64,000 nt of DNA from Metellina segmentata (taxonomy: Eukaryota > Arthropoda > Arachnida > Araneae > Tetragnathidae). Below the pieces are notes generated by a model. It saw only the letters and a list, made by a program, of their open reading frames with translations. It had not been told where the DNA came from and did not search any database. The stretch is taken from contig OX375878.1 in the NCBI GenBank assembly GCA_947359465.1, positions 75,870,416 through 75,934,415 on the forward strand, read 5' to 3'. Both the position numbers and the translations under genes were made by a program. Positions 22,451 through 31,929 of the stretch are shown one piece after another (within the stretch, counting starts at the first letter, position 1; each line of letters begins with the position of its first letter).

Positions 22451-22539
22451 TTAAAGAATTAAAAATTACTAAAATTATCAATTAACTACCTACTTAGTGC
22501 TCTGTGTAGATTAATCCGATCTTCAACTCCGCCTAAGTC

Positions 22540-22640
22540 GATGGTTTGGTTGAATGTCACTGCGCAATGGTGCCAAACACAAGTCAGACATCGCCAAGTA
22601 ATGGGCTCACAAAGAAAGCTTTGCTGGCAGAAGAGATAAA
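22540..22640 (-). repeat. SINE-B fragment
   Basis: GGGCTCACAAAGAAAGCTTT on the plus strand is the inverted CAGTAAAGCTTTCTTTGTG segment, preceded by AATGGTGCCAAACACAAGTC. Diverged. Confidence 0.4.
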
Positions 22641-22734
22641 TACATCCAGGTATACATTGGTATTGTACATTTGACATAAAAGTCTCGTAAGTTTTCAGCC
22701 CTCTTGGGTAATGCTAATGCTAATTTTTAATTAA

Positions 22735-22865
22735 TGCCGTACTAGAGCAACACAACGGGCTAATGACGACAATCCGGGATCACTCCCTTAAGGGAAAGAT
22801 CCGAGGACAACACCTCTTAATTTTGAACCACGGTCAGATGACGAAGCAACACCTGAGCTGTCAGC
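22735..22865 (-). repeat. SINE-A 3' fragment
   Basis: GCCGTACTAGAGCAACACAA through GGGAAAGATCCGAGGACAAC to ACCACGGTCAGATGACGAAG is an inverted SINE-A 3' half carrying the CTAGTACG diagnostic. Confidence 0.85.
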
Positions 22866-23034
22866 CCTGTTGGGTACATCTCCTTAAGGTGTGTAAGGAC
22901 TTTATGAACCTGATGTACCCTAGTGATCTTTTCTTTTCCTATTGGGTGCACTGTAAACACGCTGGTTTTACTCCCGGGATGTTTTTCTGCTTTCATCCTG
23001 CTACTGTATTCCCCAATCGCTCTTTTCCCCCCTT

Positions 23035-23125
23035 TCACGACATTTTTTATTTGACGTTGTTTTGTGTTTTGTGCAGCTTGGCCAAATATGACCCTTGTAC
23101 CATAAAACCTAAAGACTATCAACCT
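23035..23125 (+). repeat. SINE-B 3' fragment
   Basis: GTTTTGTGCAGCTTGGCCAA, ATATGACCCTTGTACC and CCATAAAACC. Confidence 0.7.
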
Positions 23126-23172
23126 AAATTAAACCACATACTTCTTTCTAATCTCAGAATATCCCTTATTAA

Positions 23173-23367
23173 CCCTAGAATACTGACTATATGTCTCAGA
23201 AACTGACTATATGTCCCAGTAGTGGGAAGTTCAATCGAACAGTGCGCAGTTTGATCTTGAAATGAGCCCCCTTCCCTCAGGCTATGCTTCATGGGGGTCG
23301 TCTTCTTTCGATCAGAGCACTATCATTTCTGTAACTTGTAGTTTTTATTTTAGTTCCAATTCTAGGG
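23173..23367. mobile_element. possible piggyBac-type MITE
   Basis: Left end TTAA|CCCTAGAATACTGAC and right end ATTCTAGGG|TTCA form inverted CCCTAGAA termini flanked by TTAA and a one-base variant of it, as in piggyBac elements. The 195-bp interior has no coding sequence. A second CCCTAGAATACTAAC preceded by TTAA stands alone at 23488. Confidence 0.5.
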
Positions 23368-23956
23368 TTCAGTTACCCATTAGTCCCATAATGAATACAA
23401 CAATTTCACTAAGCATTACTGGTTTTAATGGCATTTACGTCCAAGAGACGTATAGTTAGTTACATGCAGTTTTTATTTTAGAGATTTTTAACCCTAGAAT
23501 ACTAACTGAGTTTCAGAAATCTTATAAAGCCATCGACAACCTGACGAAAATAAAATCTTTCACTAGGCTTGGTAATCTCAGTATGATTTAATTTGAACCT
23601 TTTTATTCGTTGTTTCATTTCTTAAAATTTAGACACCGTTTGAGGATAAGTTTTGTACAGAAAAGCTAAACAAAGTCCAAAACTAATTGCTTTGGCTAAG
23701 ATTGTTTTGTCCATTGTTTTCCTTTCACAAATATTTTCCTTGTGCTGTTATTGTATTTTACTTTAACTGAGTTTATCAATCGTATGTGAACTTTTAGTAA
23801 GATGCAGCAATTATTTCTCTATGTTTCATCTATAATTTTATGTAGAATGAGGTACTCAGTTTTCTCATTGCATTTTTAATAAGGGATATTATGAGTTGAC
23901 AGTCTTTGGTTCTAGTTCCTATGTTTGGATGGAATTGAACAATGGCAGTCATTTTT

Positions 23957-24415
23957 TTAGCTTATTTTATTTACCTATACCCTATTTAAATCATTTCTTT
24001 GTTCTTTCAAGCGCATGTTTCAGATAGAAAAGTCCAAACTGACGAGGAGATATTCTAAAGCTTATTATTACGTTTATTTTATTTAGTATTACTACCCTAT
24101 TTGAATTTTTTCTTTATTCTTTGAAACGCATGTTTGAGATAGAAAAGTCCAAACTGATGAGAAAATATTATAAAGTTTATAATTACGTTTATTTTATTTA
24201 GAATTACTACCCTATTTAAATAATTTATTTGTTCTTTCAAACGCATATTTAAAATAGAAAAGTCCAAACTGATGAGGATAAATTCTAAAGTTTATTATTA
24301 CGTTTATTTTATTTATAATTGTGCCACCCTATTTAAACCATTCCTTTGTTCTTTAAAACGCATGTTTAAGATTGAAATGTCCAAACAGATGAGAAAATAT
24401 TCTAAAGTTAATGTT
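23957..24415. repeat. ~115-bp tandem repeat, 4 copies
   Basis: The landmark GTCCAAACTGA recurs near 24032, 24147, 24262 and, slightly changed, 24379 (spacing 115, 115, 117). Each unit reads ACCCTATTTAAAT, TTTGTTCTTTCAAACGCATG, GATAGAAAAGTCC, then GTTTATTTTATTTA. The copies are 10-20% diverged by eye. The array ends about 310 bp before the SOWAH exon at 24728. Confidence 0.9.
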
Positions 24416-24727
24416 TCTTCCAGGTTTCTTAACTATGTTTCCTACACTGACCTTCCCTGTTCGCTTGTGTGGGAAAATTGTGGGTAAGTCAACTTAACGT
24501 ATTATTTTTACTTAATGTTATCATTTTTTGGGAAGTGTAAAAATGTTTTTATGTATTAAATTTAGTTAATATCTATAATTTAAAGACTGTTGAGTAAGAT
24601 TTAAATTTGCAATCGTTTGGAAAGTAGAAACACCGAACAAACTGAAAGTGTTAACACTTAATTAAGTAGACTTTTCCGTCTTGTATTTGTGTTTCGTTGC
24701 CTAGATCTATTTTTATTTCTTTAACAG

Positions 24728-24870
24728 TTGGAAAGAACGAGAAGGAACCGAATCTAATGCGCATGGGGTCTTTGAACAGTAAAGTGAAAAAGACATCCGT
24801 CCTGTCAGCCAGCGGGAGAGCAATAACACGCATGAAAAGCTGGGGCTCTGCAGACAATATCCCAGACAGA
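24728..24870 (+). CDS. SOWAH-like ankyrin protein, internal exon (basic, Ser-rich linker)
   Basis: The exon follows the acceptor TTTCTTTAACAG and ends at the strong donor AGTGAGT (GAC AGA|GTGAGT). With the leftover C of the previous exon it encodes LGKNEKEPNLMRMGSLNSKV, then KKTSVLSASGRAITRMKSWG and SADNIPDR, 2 + 47 codons, finishing in phase 0. It is the region C-terminal to the ankyrin repeats: hydrophilic, rich in Ser, Lys and Arg, probably disordered. The paired motifs MRMGSLNSKV and TRMKSWGSAD suggest phosphorylatable serines in basic context (inference). The large flanking introns (12.3 kb and 8.7 kb) are full of repeats. Confidence 0.85.
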
Positions 24871-25324
24871 GTGAGTAGATTTTACTTTGTGTTGCTAGTA
24901 GGCAACAAGCGACTTTCTTAATTATTCTTGAGCCAGTTATATATTTTGTTGCCGTTGTGGTATTAAATTAAGTCAAGCATTTTAAGTCAGTGATGAGGAT
25001 GCACTTATATCATCGATTTACTTTTGCTTTATGCTATGTACGAGGTATTAACATGAACGAAAGGTAAATGTATTCAACGATATCGTCAATGAAGATGTGT
25101 CTGTGCAATGGCGTAGCCATACGAGATCTGTGGGTCCAAGTCCTTCAGAATTGGGGTGTGTTCTTATTTTCATGTGTTTTATAGATGAAATATTGAAATA
25201 CACGCATGCTTTTGGGACATTAAAACCAGTTATTAGATTAAATAATAGTTTATTAAATTAATCGTTAACAAAAAATATGGAGATAATATTTTTTTTCAAA
25301 CTGACATAAACGTCTCAGATCTTC

Positions 25325-25416
25325 GTACCTACCTAGTCCTTCGTACCTACTTAGTACTTCCTAGTCTTTCGTATCTACCTAGGTACATATCGTACCAACC
25401 CGTTGGTACGATATGT
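25325..25416. repeat. short direct repeats ending in a near-perfect hairpin
   Basis: CTTCGTACCTACCTAGT-like units repeat three times and are followed by an inverted repeat: ACATATCGTACCAAC (25385-25399), a 2-base loop, and GTTGGTACGATATGT (25402-25416). Arms of 15 bp pair perfectly. Confidence 0.9.
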
Positions 25417-25483
25417 CCCTAGATGTATAAACTGTCCATGTACGAATTGTAGATGCACACATCGATTTCGTTAGGGAAGGGAA

Positions 25484-26145
25484 CCCTTCTATAGGAGCAG
25501 TTTCACTAGTTCAAAATGTAGTTCAAAATTCCCTACAGATGTTCGTAGGTTCTCATTTAATTCACCGTTGAGCGACATACCAAACAACTTCGGGTATAAA
25601 CCGGATACATTAGTTACAGAACTAGTGCTTATCCACCCTTCTATAGGAGTAAGTTTACTAGTTCTAAAAGTAAGCACTAGTTCTAAATTTAATTCAAATC
25701 TCTCAACAGATGCTTGCAGGTTTCCATCTAATTAACCGTTGAGCGACAAGCCAAACAACTGTGGGTATAAATTGGACGCATATTAGGTACAAAATTAGTG
25801 TTTATCCACCCTTCTATAGGAGCAGGTTTACTAGTTGTAAAGGTAAGCACTAGTTCTGAATTCAGTTCAAACCTCCCAACATATGCTCTTAGGTTCCCAT
25901 CTAATTAACCGTAAAGAGACAAGCCAAACCACTGCGGGTATAAACTGGACGTAGATAAGGGTCACAACTAGTGCTTATCCACCCTTCTATAGGAACAGGT
26001 TAACAAGTTCTAAAGGTAAGCACTAGTTCTAAATTTAGTTCAAAATTCCCTACAGATGGTTCCCATCTTATTAACCGTAGAGAGACAGGCCAAACAACTG
26101 CGGGTATAAACCGAACGTAGATTAGGTACAGAACTAGTGCTTATC
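25484..26145. repeat. ~173-bp tandem repeat with internal palindrome
   Basis: CCCTTCTATAGGAG starts units at 25484, 25636, 25809 and 25982 (spacing 152, 173, 173). Each unit carries CAAACAACTGCGGGTATAAA and the facing motifs AACTAGTGCTTATCC and GGTAAGCACTAGTT, which can pair across the CCCTTCTATAGGAG spacer. The array lies in the SOWAH intron after exon 24728. Confidence 0.9.
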
Positions 26146-26159
26146 CACTCTAAAAAAAA

Positions 26160-26300
26160 ACAGCCTGCAAGTTATAGGCGGTGCAGGTTCGATTAGTCCC
26201 TGGGTGTATTTCTCTTTTCTGTGTCAGTAAAGGTTTTCTGTGTGTCTGAATACTTATTTCATTAACGCTGGCATAGCATGGCCAAATATTGCCCCGAACC
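26160..26300 (+). repeat. SINE-B copy with partial tRNA head
   Basis: GCGGTGCAGGTTCGATTAGT (B box), CTTTTCTGTGTCAGTAAAGG and CATAGCATGGCCAAATATTG follow the family order. Its neighbour to the left is the 173-bp array. Confidence 0.75.
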
Positions 26301-26499
26301 TCCCACCCTTAAAAGATTTTTGTATTCCGCCATATTTTTCGATTTAATTTCACGCTTTCTATTCTAAAATTCAATCAATTGATGTACACTCTCGTAAAAT
26401 GATTCGCAATATCCATCGGCTTTTCGAAACCGCTTGAATTCATTAAATTCATAAATGGTGTGTAAACAAAATTTAAAATGAATACTTTATCCAGATGGA

Positions 26500-27800
26500 A
26501 ATAAAAACAGGAAAAATGAAAAATTCAGGCCGAACCCCAGAACACCGCTCGAGAGAATCCACCTGAGTTTTAAATTTAAATACCCTGTTCCGAAAAATAA
26601 TCGGTCTCGGAATTTAAATTTCAAATGGAACAATTCGCTCTCATTTTCCCCGTGATTCTCCGGGCAGAAGCGATCGGATGGAAGGGGGTGGAGAGAAAAG
26701 AAACTGGGAAACTATCGAACAATAAATCAGAGTTTGTACCTCGGAGCGGCCTGAATCTGATTCGCGTCTTCATCGGGAATCGAACCCCGGACTCATTAGC
26801 TAAAGCGAATCCGATAAGTGCTCGGCCGCTTCACCCACAAAGAAAGACGCGCATTTATACAGGAGATAAAAAATAATAATAATGATAGTCCCCCTTTCTA
26901 AGAAATAGGTATCAGAGGGAAAAGAAAAGCGAAGGCTGGGGGGAGGGAGGAAATATGCAAATGAGGCTCAACACCGGGGTCGGAGCTAGGGAGATGCTAA
27001 TGAATTTTTCATGGATCCCTTTCTCCTACAAGAAGAGATATATCGGGTAAAAGAAAACTCCAGGGAAGATGGAGAGGAGCGGGATGAAAAAAGGGAGGGA
27101 TGAGGGTGAGAAGAAAAGGCGCGGCAATCATTAGAAGCTGGAAGTTCCGGACAGAGATTAATGGCGAGCGAACAATCTGGCAGCCGCAAAAACAGCTTCG
27201 CTTCTTCTCCTGTTGTTTTCGAGGGGGGAGGGGTAGTTATCTGGTCGAGCAAGCCTTTACAGCCCAAACACTGCAAGCCTAATCAATGATCCCCCCCTTT
27301 CCTTCCCATTCTCTTAACGGATTTTTTTGCTTCGTTTTCCATCCTCCTTTATCTTAGTCCCCTTTATTCTGCTTGACGTTCTTTTTCTTCGGAGGAAATG
27401 TTTTACGCCGTTGTTGACAAAGTGCGTTCCCCTCCGATCTCTTCGGGCTGTTGAGAATTTTCCGAGTTTTTTTTCCCCCCTTGTCGTTTTGTTTGCGATA
27501 TTTTTTCGTCACCCCTTTCTGACGAGGGGCGCGGTATAATAATTATCGTTGTCGGACTGCGCGCGCTGACAATGCCGAGGGTTTCGCGCCGAGGAGGACG
27601 ATTGATGGGGGAGATGCGTTTCGACTCCTTTTGTAGATGCCTCGGACGGGTTGTGTATTAAAATCAATCCATTGTGGGAATGCGGGTTTTTTTTTCCTTC
27701 GTGCAGCGAAGAATGCAACAGTCACTTGCAGCTATCGTTTGACCTGTTTACGTATCTGTTTGGAAATTCGCACTGGTTGTGTACCTTGTTGTGTACTTGT
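26500..27800. other. GC-rich, purine/pyrimidine-tract island
   Basis: Dense GGGAGGG and CCCCCTTT tracts, CG dinucleotides and an octamer-like ATATGCAAATGAGG near 26955, all in an AT-rich intron. Overlapping small frames resemble nothing known. A tRNA-like sequence is embedded near 26.8 kb and listed separately. Confidence 0.45.
26760..26850 (-). repeat. tRNA-like sequence (tRNA pseudogene or SINE head)
   Basis: On the minus strand: GCGTCTT, then GTGAAGCGGCCGAGCAC (A-box/D-arm-like), TTCGCTTTAGCTAATGAG, CCGGGGTTCGATTCCCG (B box/T arm), and AAGACGC. The first and last heptamers pair perfectly like an acceptor stem, but the spacer lengths and a mismatched T stem do not give a canonical cloverleaf. 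I therefore call it tRNA-like, not a functional tRNA. Confidence 0.55.
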
Positions 27801-27804
27801 GTTT

Positions 27805-28375
27805 ACAGACACTCCTCACTTAACGACCGAGTTCCGTTCTGACAACAGTCGTGAAGCGAGTTGGTCGATAAGCGAGGAAAATTATTTTTGTTCTGAATAA
27901 AAAAGATCCAAAGGAACTAGTTTCGGCAACACGTTTAATACACTCCTTGCTGACAGACATTCTTCACTTGACGACCAAATTCCGATCTTATGATTCGTGA
28001 AACGAATTTGTCGACAAGCGAGGAAAATCATTTTTTTTTGTTCGAATAAAGAAAAGGTCTGAAGGAGCTGCTTTCGGCAACAAGTTTGTTATGCTTCCTG
28101 ACTTTCAGATATTCTTCACTTGACGACCCAGTTCCGTTCTTGGGAACAATGTCGTGAAACGATTGTCGATAAGCGAGTAAAATAGTTTTTCGTTTTGTAT
28201 AAATAAAAGGTCTAAAAAGAACAAAATAGTTTCGACAACACGTTTTATCCATTCTTGCTTGCAGACATTATTTATTTGACGACCAAATTCCGTTCTTGCG
28301 AACAGTTTCTTGAAGAGGTCGTGAAGCGATGAGCTTTTTTAATCATTGTGAATAAAGAACAGGTCATAAGGAGGA
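27805..28375. repeat. ~150-bp tandem repeat with paired GACC/GGTC hairpin
   Basis: Units are marked by CACTTAACGACCGAGTTCCG or close variants near 27818, 27966, 28118 and 28273. Each is followed by GTCGTGAAGCGAG, TTGGTCGATAAGCGAGGAAA and TTTCGGCAACACGTTT. CTTAACGACC and GGTCGATAAG are imperfect inverted repeats within every unit. Units are diverged, with small indels. Confidence 0.85.
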
Positions 28376-28379
28376 ATTA

Positions 28380-29040
28380 GTTACAGCACTAACTTTGTTA
28401 TAGAAGACCATCCAGAACGTGAGCGTAATCATTACAAAAAATGACAGATTCATGGTAAGCAATGAGCGCCGATCACCATGAAAATATTTATTCCGGCAAA
28501 TGATTTATGGAGTTCATTGCTTGCTGCATTTGCTTGTGTCGTTGGCCAGACAGGGCAACTGAAATCCTCCATTTGATAATATTGTATTCGGGCTGGCGTT
28601 GGCACAGACTCTGGTTGGACCGGTGTGTGAAAATGGACCTAGAAAAGGGTTCCCCCGTGCTGAAGCCTTTCCCCCCTACACTACGTATGGAAGGTTCATA
28701 AATATTTTAACCTTCCTGGTGGTTTCGATGAGATCTTTCGTCCATCAAAATCTCACATTTTGTCAATGATAGAAAATCTCGCCGAAATAAAACTTCCCTA
28801 TTACTCCAATGGAATGAAAATCCAGTTGAGTAAAACAGTCTTCCTTGCCTAGACCTCATGACAATTTGGAACAGGTTTTTGCATCAGGTGCTCATACTTA
28901 ATTTTTTTTAATCCTCTTTGGTTCACAAGTTAGACCGGATTCGTAAAGTTAGTGGTGTATTAATATGGGTAAATGGAATGGCGAAATTTGATCGAAAAAA
29001 AAAACTAATGCTTAGTTTTTTTGACAGCCTTATAACTAGT
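28380..29040. other. SOWAH intron, nothing recognised
   Basis: No gene or known repeat. Near its end a perfect 11-bp inverted repeat, AAAAAAACTAA and TTAGTTTTTTT, with a TGC loop lies at 28998-29022. Confidence 0.5.
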
Positions 29041-29169
29041 CTACTCTACTCTATAACACAAAAAATCGACGCTCCACGAAGAAGTCCTATTGCGATAAAA
29101 TTGGCGGATGTGAAGAACATGCATAGGAAAACAAACGGATTAGAATTTCAGAACAATTGAAAGATTTAT

Positions 29170-30450
29170 TTCAGAGTTTGACCGTTACAAAGTGCGGTAG
29201 TCAATACGGCGTTGGTCTACATTTTGCCTGGATGCAAGCTGTCACCCGGCATGGTATAGACTAGAAAAGTTCCCGGATGGTGTCCTTTTACAATTTGGAA
29301 TTTCTTGCCAAATTGTCTGCAACTGTCGGGGTAAATGGTCAACATTCCGGGATGGTTACAATCGCCTTCCCATAAGGGCCCTAAATGTACTCTATGGGAG
29401 AGAGATCAGGAGACCTAGCTGGCCAAGGAAGTGTTGGGAAATATTGAAGACAATTCATAGCAACACGTGCGGCCGGCTATCCGTGTTGAATAGTATGTCC
29501 TGGGTGTCGCAAAAGAAACGGTAACACAACCGGTCGTAGAATGTCGTCTACGTACCGCTGTGCTGTAAGTGTGCCAGATAGGACTACTAAAGGGGTCCTG
29601 CTAATAAAGATGGAGCCCCAAACCATAACGCCCTGTTGTGGGCTGTAGGGATGCGACATCGATGTCGATGTTTTCAAAACATCGATGTTTTTTAAAAAAC
29701 ATCGATGTATTTAAAAAAACATCGATGTATTGGGGTCGATGTTTTTGTAACATCGATGTTTATACTTGTCGATGTTTTTACGTTGTCGATGTTTTATTTT
29801 TAAATGAAAAAAGTACCGTTATAAAAATTTAAAAAATAACCAAGGTGCATAATTTTCATAATCAGCAAATTGAACTATTAGACTAAAGTGACCAAGGATG
29901 AAGGGTCTGAAAAGTAGGGATGCGACATCGATGTCGATGTTTCCTAAACATTGATGTTTTGGAAAAAAAAAACATCGATGTATTGGAGCCGATGTCGCAT
30001 CACTAGTTGCTAAACCAGTTTTAAGAAATGAGGAAACAAGTTTAAATGCATTGAATTTTAAAAACATCGATGGTTTGTGGGCGATGTATTATCAACATCG
30101 ATGTTTTAATTTTGAACATCGATGTTTTGCTATCGATGTCGCATCAATAATTTCTAAACCAGTTTTAAGAACTGGGGAAAAAAAGTTTAAATACACTGCA
30201 TTTTAAAAACATCGATGTTTTTGGGTCGATGTATTATCAACATCGATGTTTTGCTATCGATGTCGCATCCCTAGTGAGTTGTGGCGTGCGATAGTAAGGC
30301 AGGATCAACACGCTGCCCTGGACGTCTCCAGATACATCTGAGGTTATCGTCAAGACACAGTTGGAAACGGGATTCGTCACTAAAGACTGTACCTCCCCAG
30401 TCAGCGCCGTTCCAAGTGGATCGAGCTCGGCGCCATTGTAATTCTGCACC
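29170..30450 (-). pseudogene. Tc1-like transposase remnant
   Basis: Minus-strand blocks in order: near 30.43-30.29 kb, GALTGEVQSLVTNPVS in the frame that parallels the W-FSDESRF block. After the MITE, 29.64-29.48 kb encodes GVMVWGSIFISRTPLVVLSG and TLTAQRYVDDILRPVVLPFL. Then, past a stop, ARSPDLSPIEY at about 29.42 kb. This order (FSDES, VWG, DILRPVVLPFL, SPDLSPIE) is the Tc1 DD34E core and tail. Frameshifts, stops and the insertion make it dead. Confidence 0.75.
29646..30273. mobile_element. hAT-type MITE built of ACATCGATGT palindromes
   Basis: Ends are perfect inverted repeats TAGGGATGCGACATCGATG and its complement. Flanks are GTGGGCTG (29638-29645) and GTGAGTTG (30274-30281), an 8-bp target duplication with two transitions, which points to hAT. 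The interior has more than a dozen CATCGATG palindromes. It also has internal copies of the terminus (near 29915, 29990 and 30134) and a ~145-bp duplicated block beginning CTAAACCAGTTTTAAGAA. It interrupts the Tc1-like transposase reading frame. Confidence 0.85.
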
Positions 30451-30489
30451 ATCTGCGTGCGTCGATTTTTTTGTTATAGAGTGTAGATT

Positions 30490-31305
30490 CGCCGTTGTTT
30501 CTTTTCTTCAAGGGCAGTGTAATTAAAATTTTTTTTTATCTCTGAACTGTACAAAGGAGTCTAAAAGACGCAATTGCGCCAAATCTTGGCAACTCTGGAT
30601 GATCCTAACACTGTCGTATAACCTGAGGCTGATTTTACAAAGGCGAGAAAATGATAAAAAGATACACCATGCGCAAGAACCCATTACGCATATCTAGATT
30701 GGATGCTACTCTCAGTAAGAAGCATGGAGTAGAGGAAAAGAGTGTTGAAGTCCATCATTAACCAATCAGTAAAAACCCATTTGATACTTAAATGATGTCA
30801 TCAGATGTCCCAGGTTGTCGTTTTCCAGCGAAAAATTACGGACGTTAAATAAAAACTGACGTCTGGCTCAGATTTTTGTTATAAAATCGTCATTTTAGTT
30901 TATGGTTTTATACTTCTCGGATTTTTTCGTCATCGAACTACCTTTTTTTGGTAGGAGATACCAGGCTTCTGGGATTCCATTGACGCCACGCCACAACAAA
31001 TATTTTACCAAAATAACAATGGCAATTAAAATAAAATTCGAAATTTCTAGGATGATTTATTTTATTTGTTAATTTTCTTGTTTTATCCTACTTGCTGCCA
31101 AAAAGCCGAGTCCAGATTATTACGAAAAATTATTTTTCAAATTATGTCATGGGAGGAAACAAAAATTTGAGTTTAAATCTACAAATCTTAAATAGTTTGG
31201 TAGCGTCAGTGGATAGGAGATATAACTATATGTGTCATTTTGTCAAATTCAACGAAATAATGTATCATTATTTAACCTGATCTTTCCGATTTCAATGAAA
31301 TTTAG
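30490..31305. other. SOWAH intron, nothing recognised
   Basis: AT-rich, no repeat termini or coding signal seen. Confidence 0.5.
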
Positions 31306-31310
31306 TGCAG

Positions 31311-31925
31311 ACACTACCCTACAATAATGGAACTGACAGCAAGATGTGATGGTATAAGGGATAGAATACATGCTTTAATAGGGGAATGGTCCCCACGTGC
31401 TGCAATTACACTAGCAGCCCTTCTGGATATACTTTCAACAAGGTTTTGATACACAGCTATGAGTATTTGTGTCCATTCCTGCTGCAAGAATGTTGCCAGC
31501 TCAGCTGTAGATTTCGGACGTGGTTCTACAGCGTGGTCCGTAAGCGTCATTCTTACTCGTCCCACAAATGTTCTATGGGGTTTAGGTCGGGACTCTGAGC
31601 AAGTCAGGGAAGACGTTTTACATCAATATCTTAATACCACTGCTTGACAGAGGCTGCAACATGACACAGAGCGTTTTAGTCCTGGAAGAATACATGCTTT
31701 AATAGGGGAATTGTCCCCCACGTGGAAGTAACATTCGCCCATTCCATAGAATTGCCAGAACGTAGGAAGAACCTGTTGTCCTAAATGTTCATGTTGGCGC
31801 CGGTGTTCAATTGACCAGGAACAACACGCTGAGGTCCGAGGCCTTACCACGAAAAACACCCCCAAACAAGTAGTCGGATTTTAATCAAATCCGCTGGCGT
31901 CCGGTCCATTATTGTAGGGTAGTGT
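31311..31925 (-). mobile_element. Tc1-like transposon, internally rearranged
   Basis: Inverted termini ACACTACCCTACAATAATGG at 31311 and its complement CCATTATTGTAGGGTAGTGT ending at 31925. Minus-strand fragments include VFFVVRPRTSACC near 31.83 kb and LATFLQQEWTQILIAVYQNL with VESISRRAASVIAARGDHSP at 31.5-31.35 kb, the C-terminal block of Tc1-like transposases. A roughly 30-bp stretch GAATACATGCTTTAATAGGG occurs twice (31367 and 31688) and marks a rearrangement. Confidence 0.75.
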
Positions 31926-31929
31926 ATAT

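Larger units (their letters stand above)
29048..30482 (-). mobile_element. Tc1-like transposon, N-terminally deleted and interrupted
   Basis: Inverted repeats ACTCTATAACACAAAAAATC (29048 onward) and its complement ending at 30482 match with one indel over about 25 bp and bound the element. Inside, the minus strand carries Tc1-like transposase pieces. They are split by a 628-bp hAT-type MITE at 29646-30273. The right terminal repeat lies directly beside mid-transposase sequence, so the DNA-binding N-terminus was deleted. Confidence 0.7.

Noticed and set aside
29638..30281. CRISPR-like regular repeats (ACATCGATGT)
   Set aside because: Spacing is irregular, repeats are palindromic and the block has inverted ends with a target duplication: a MITE in a eukaryotic genome.
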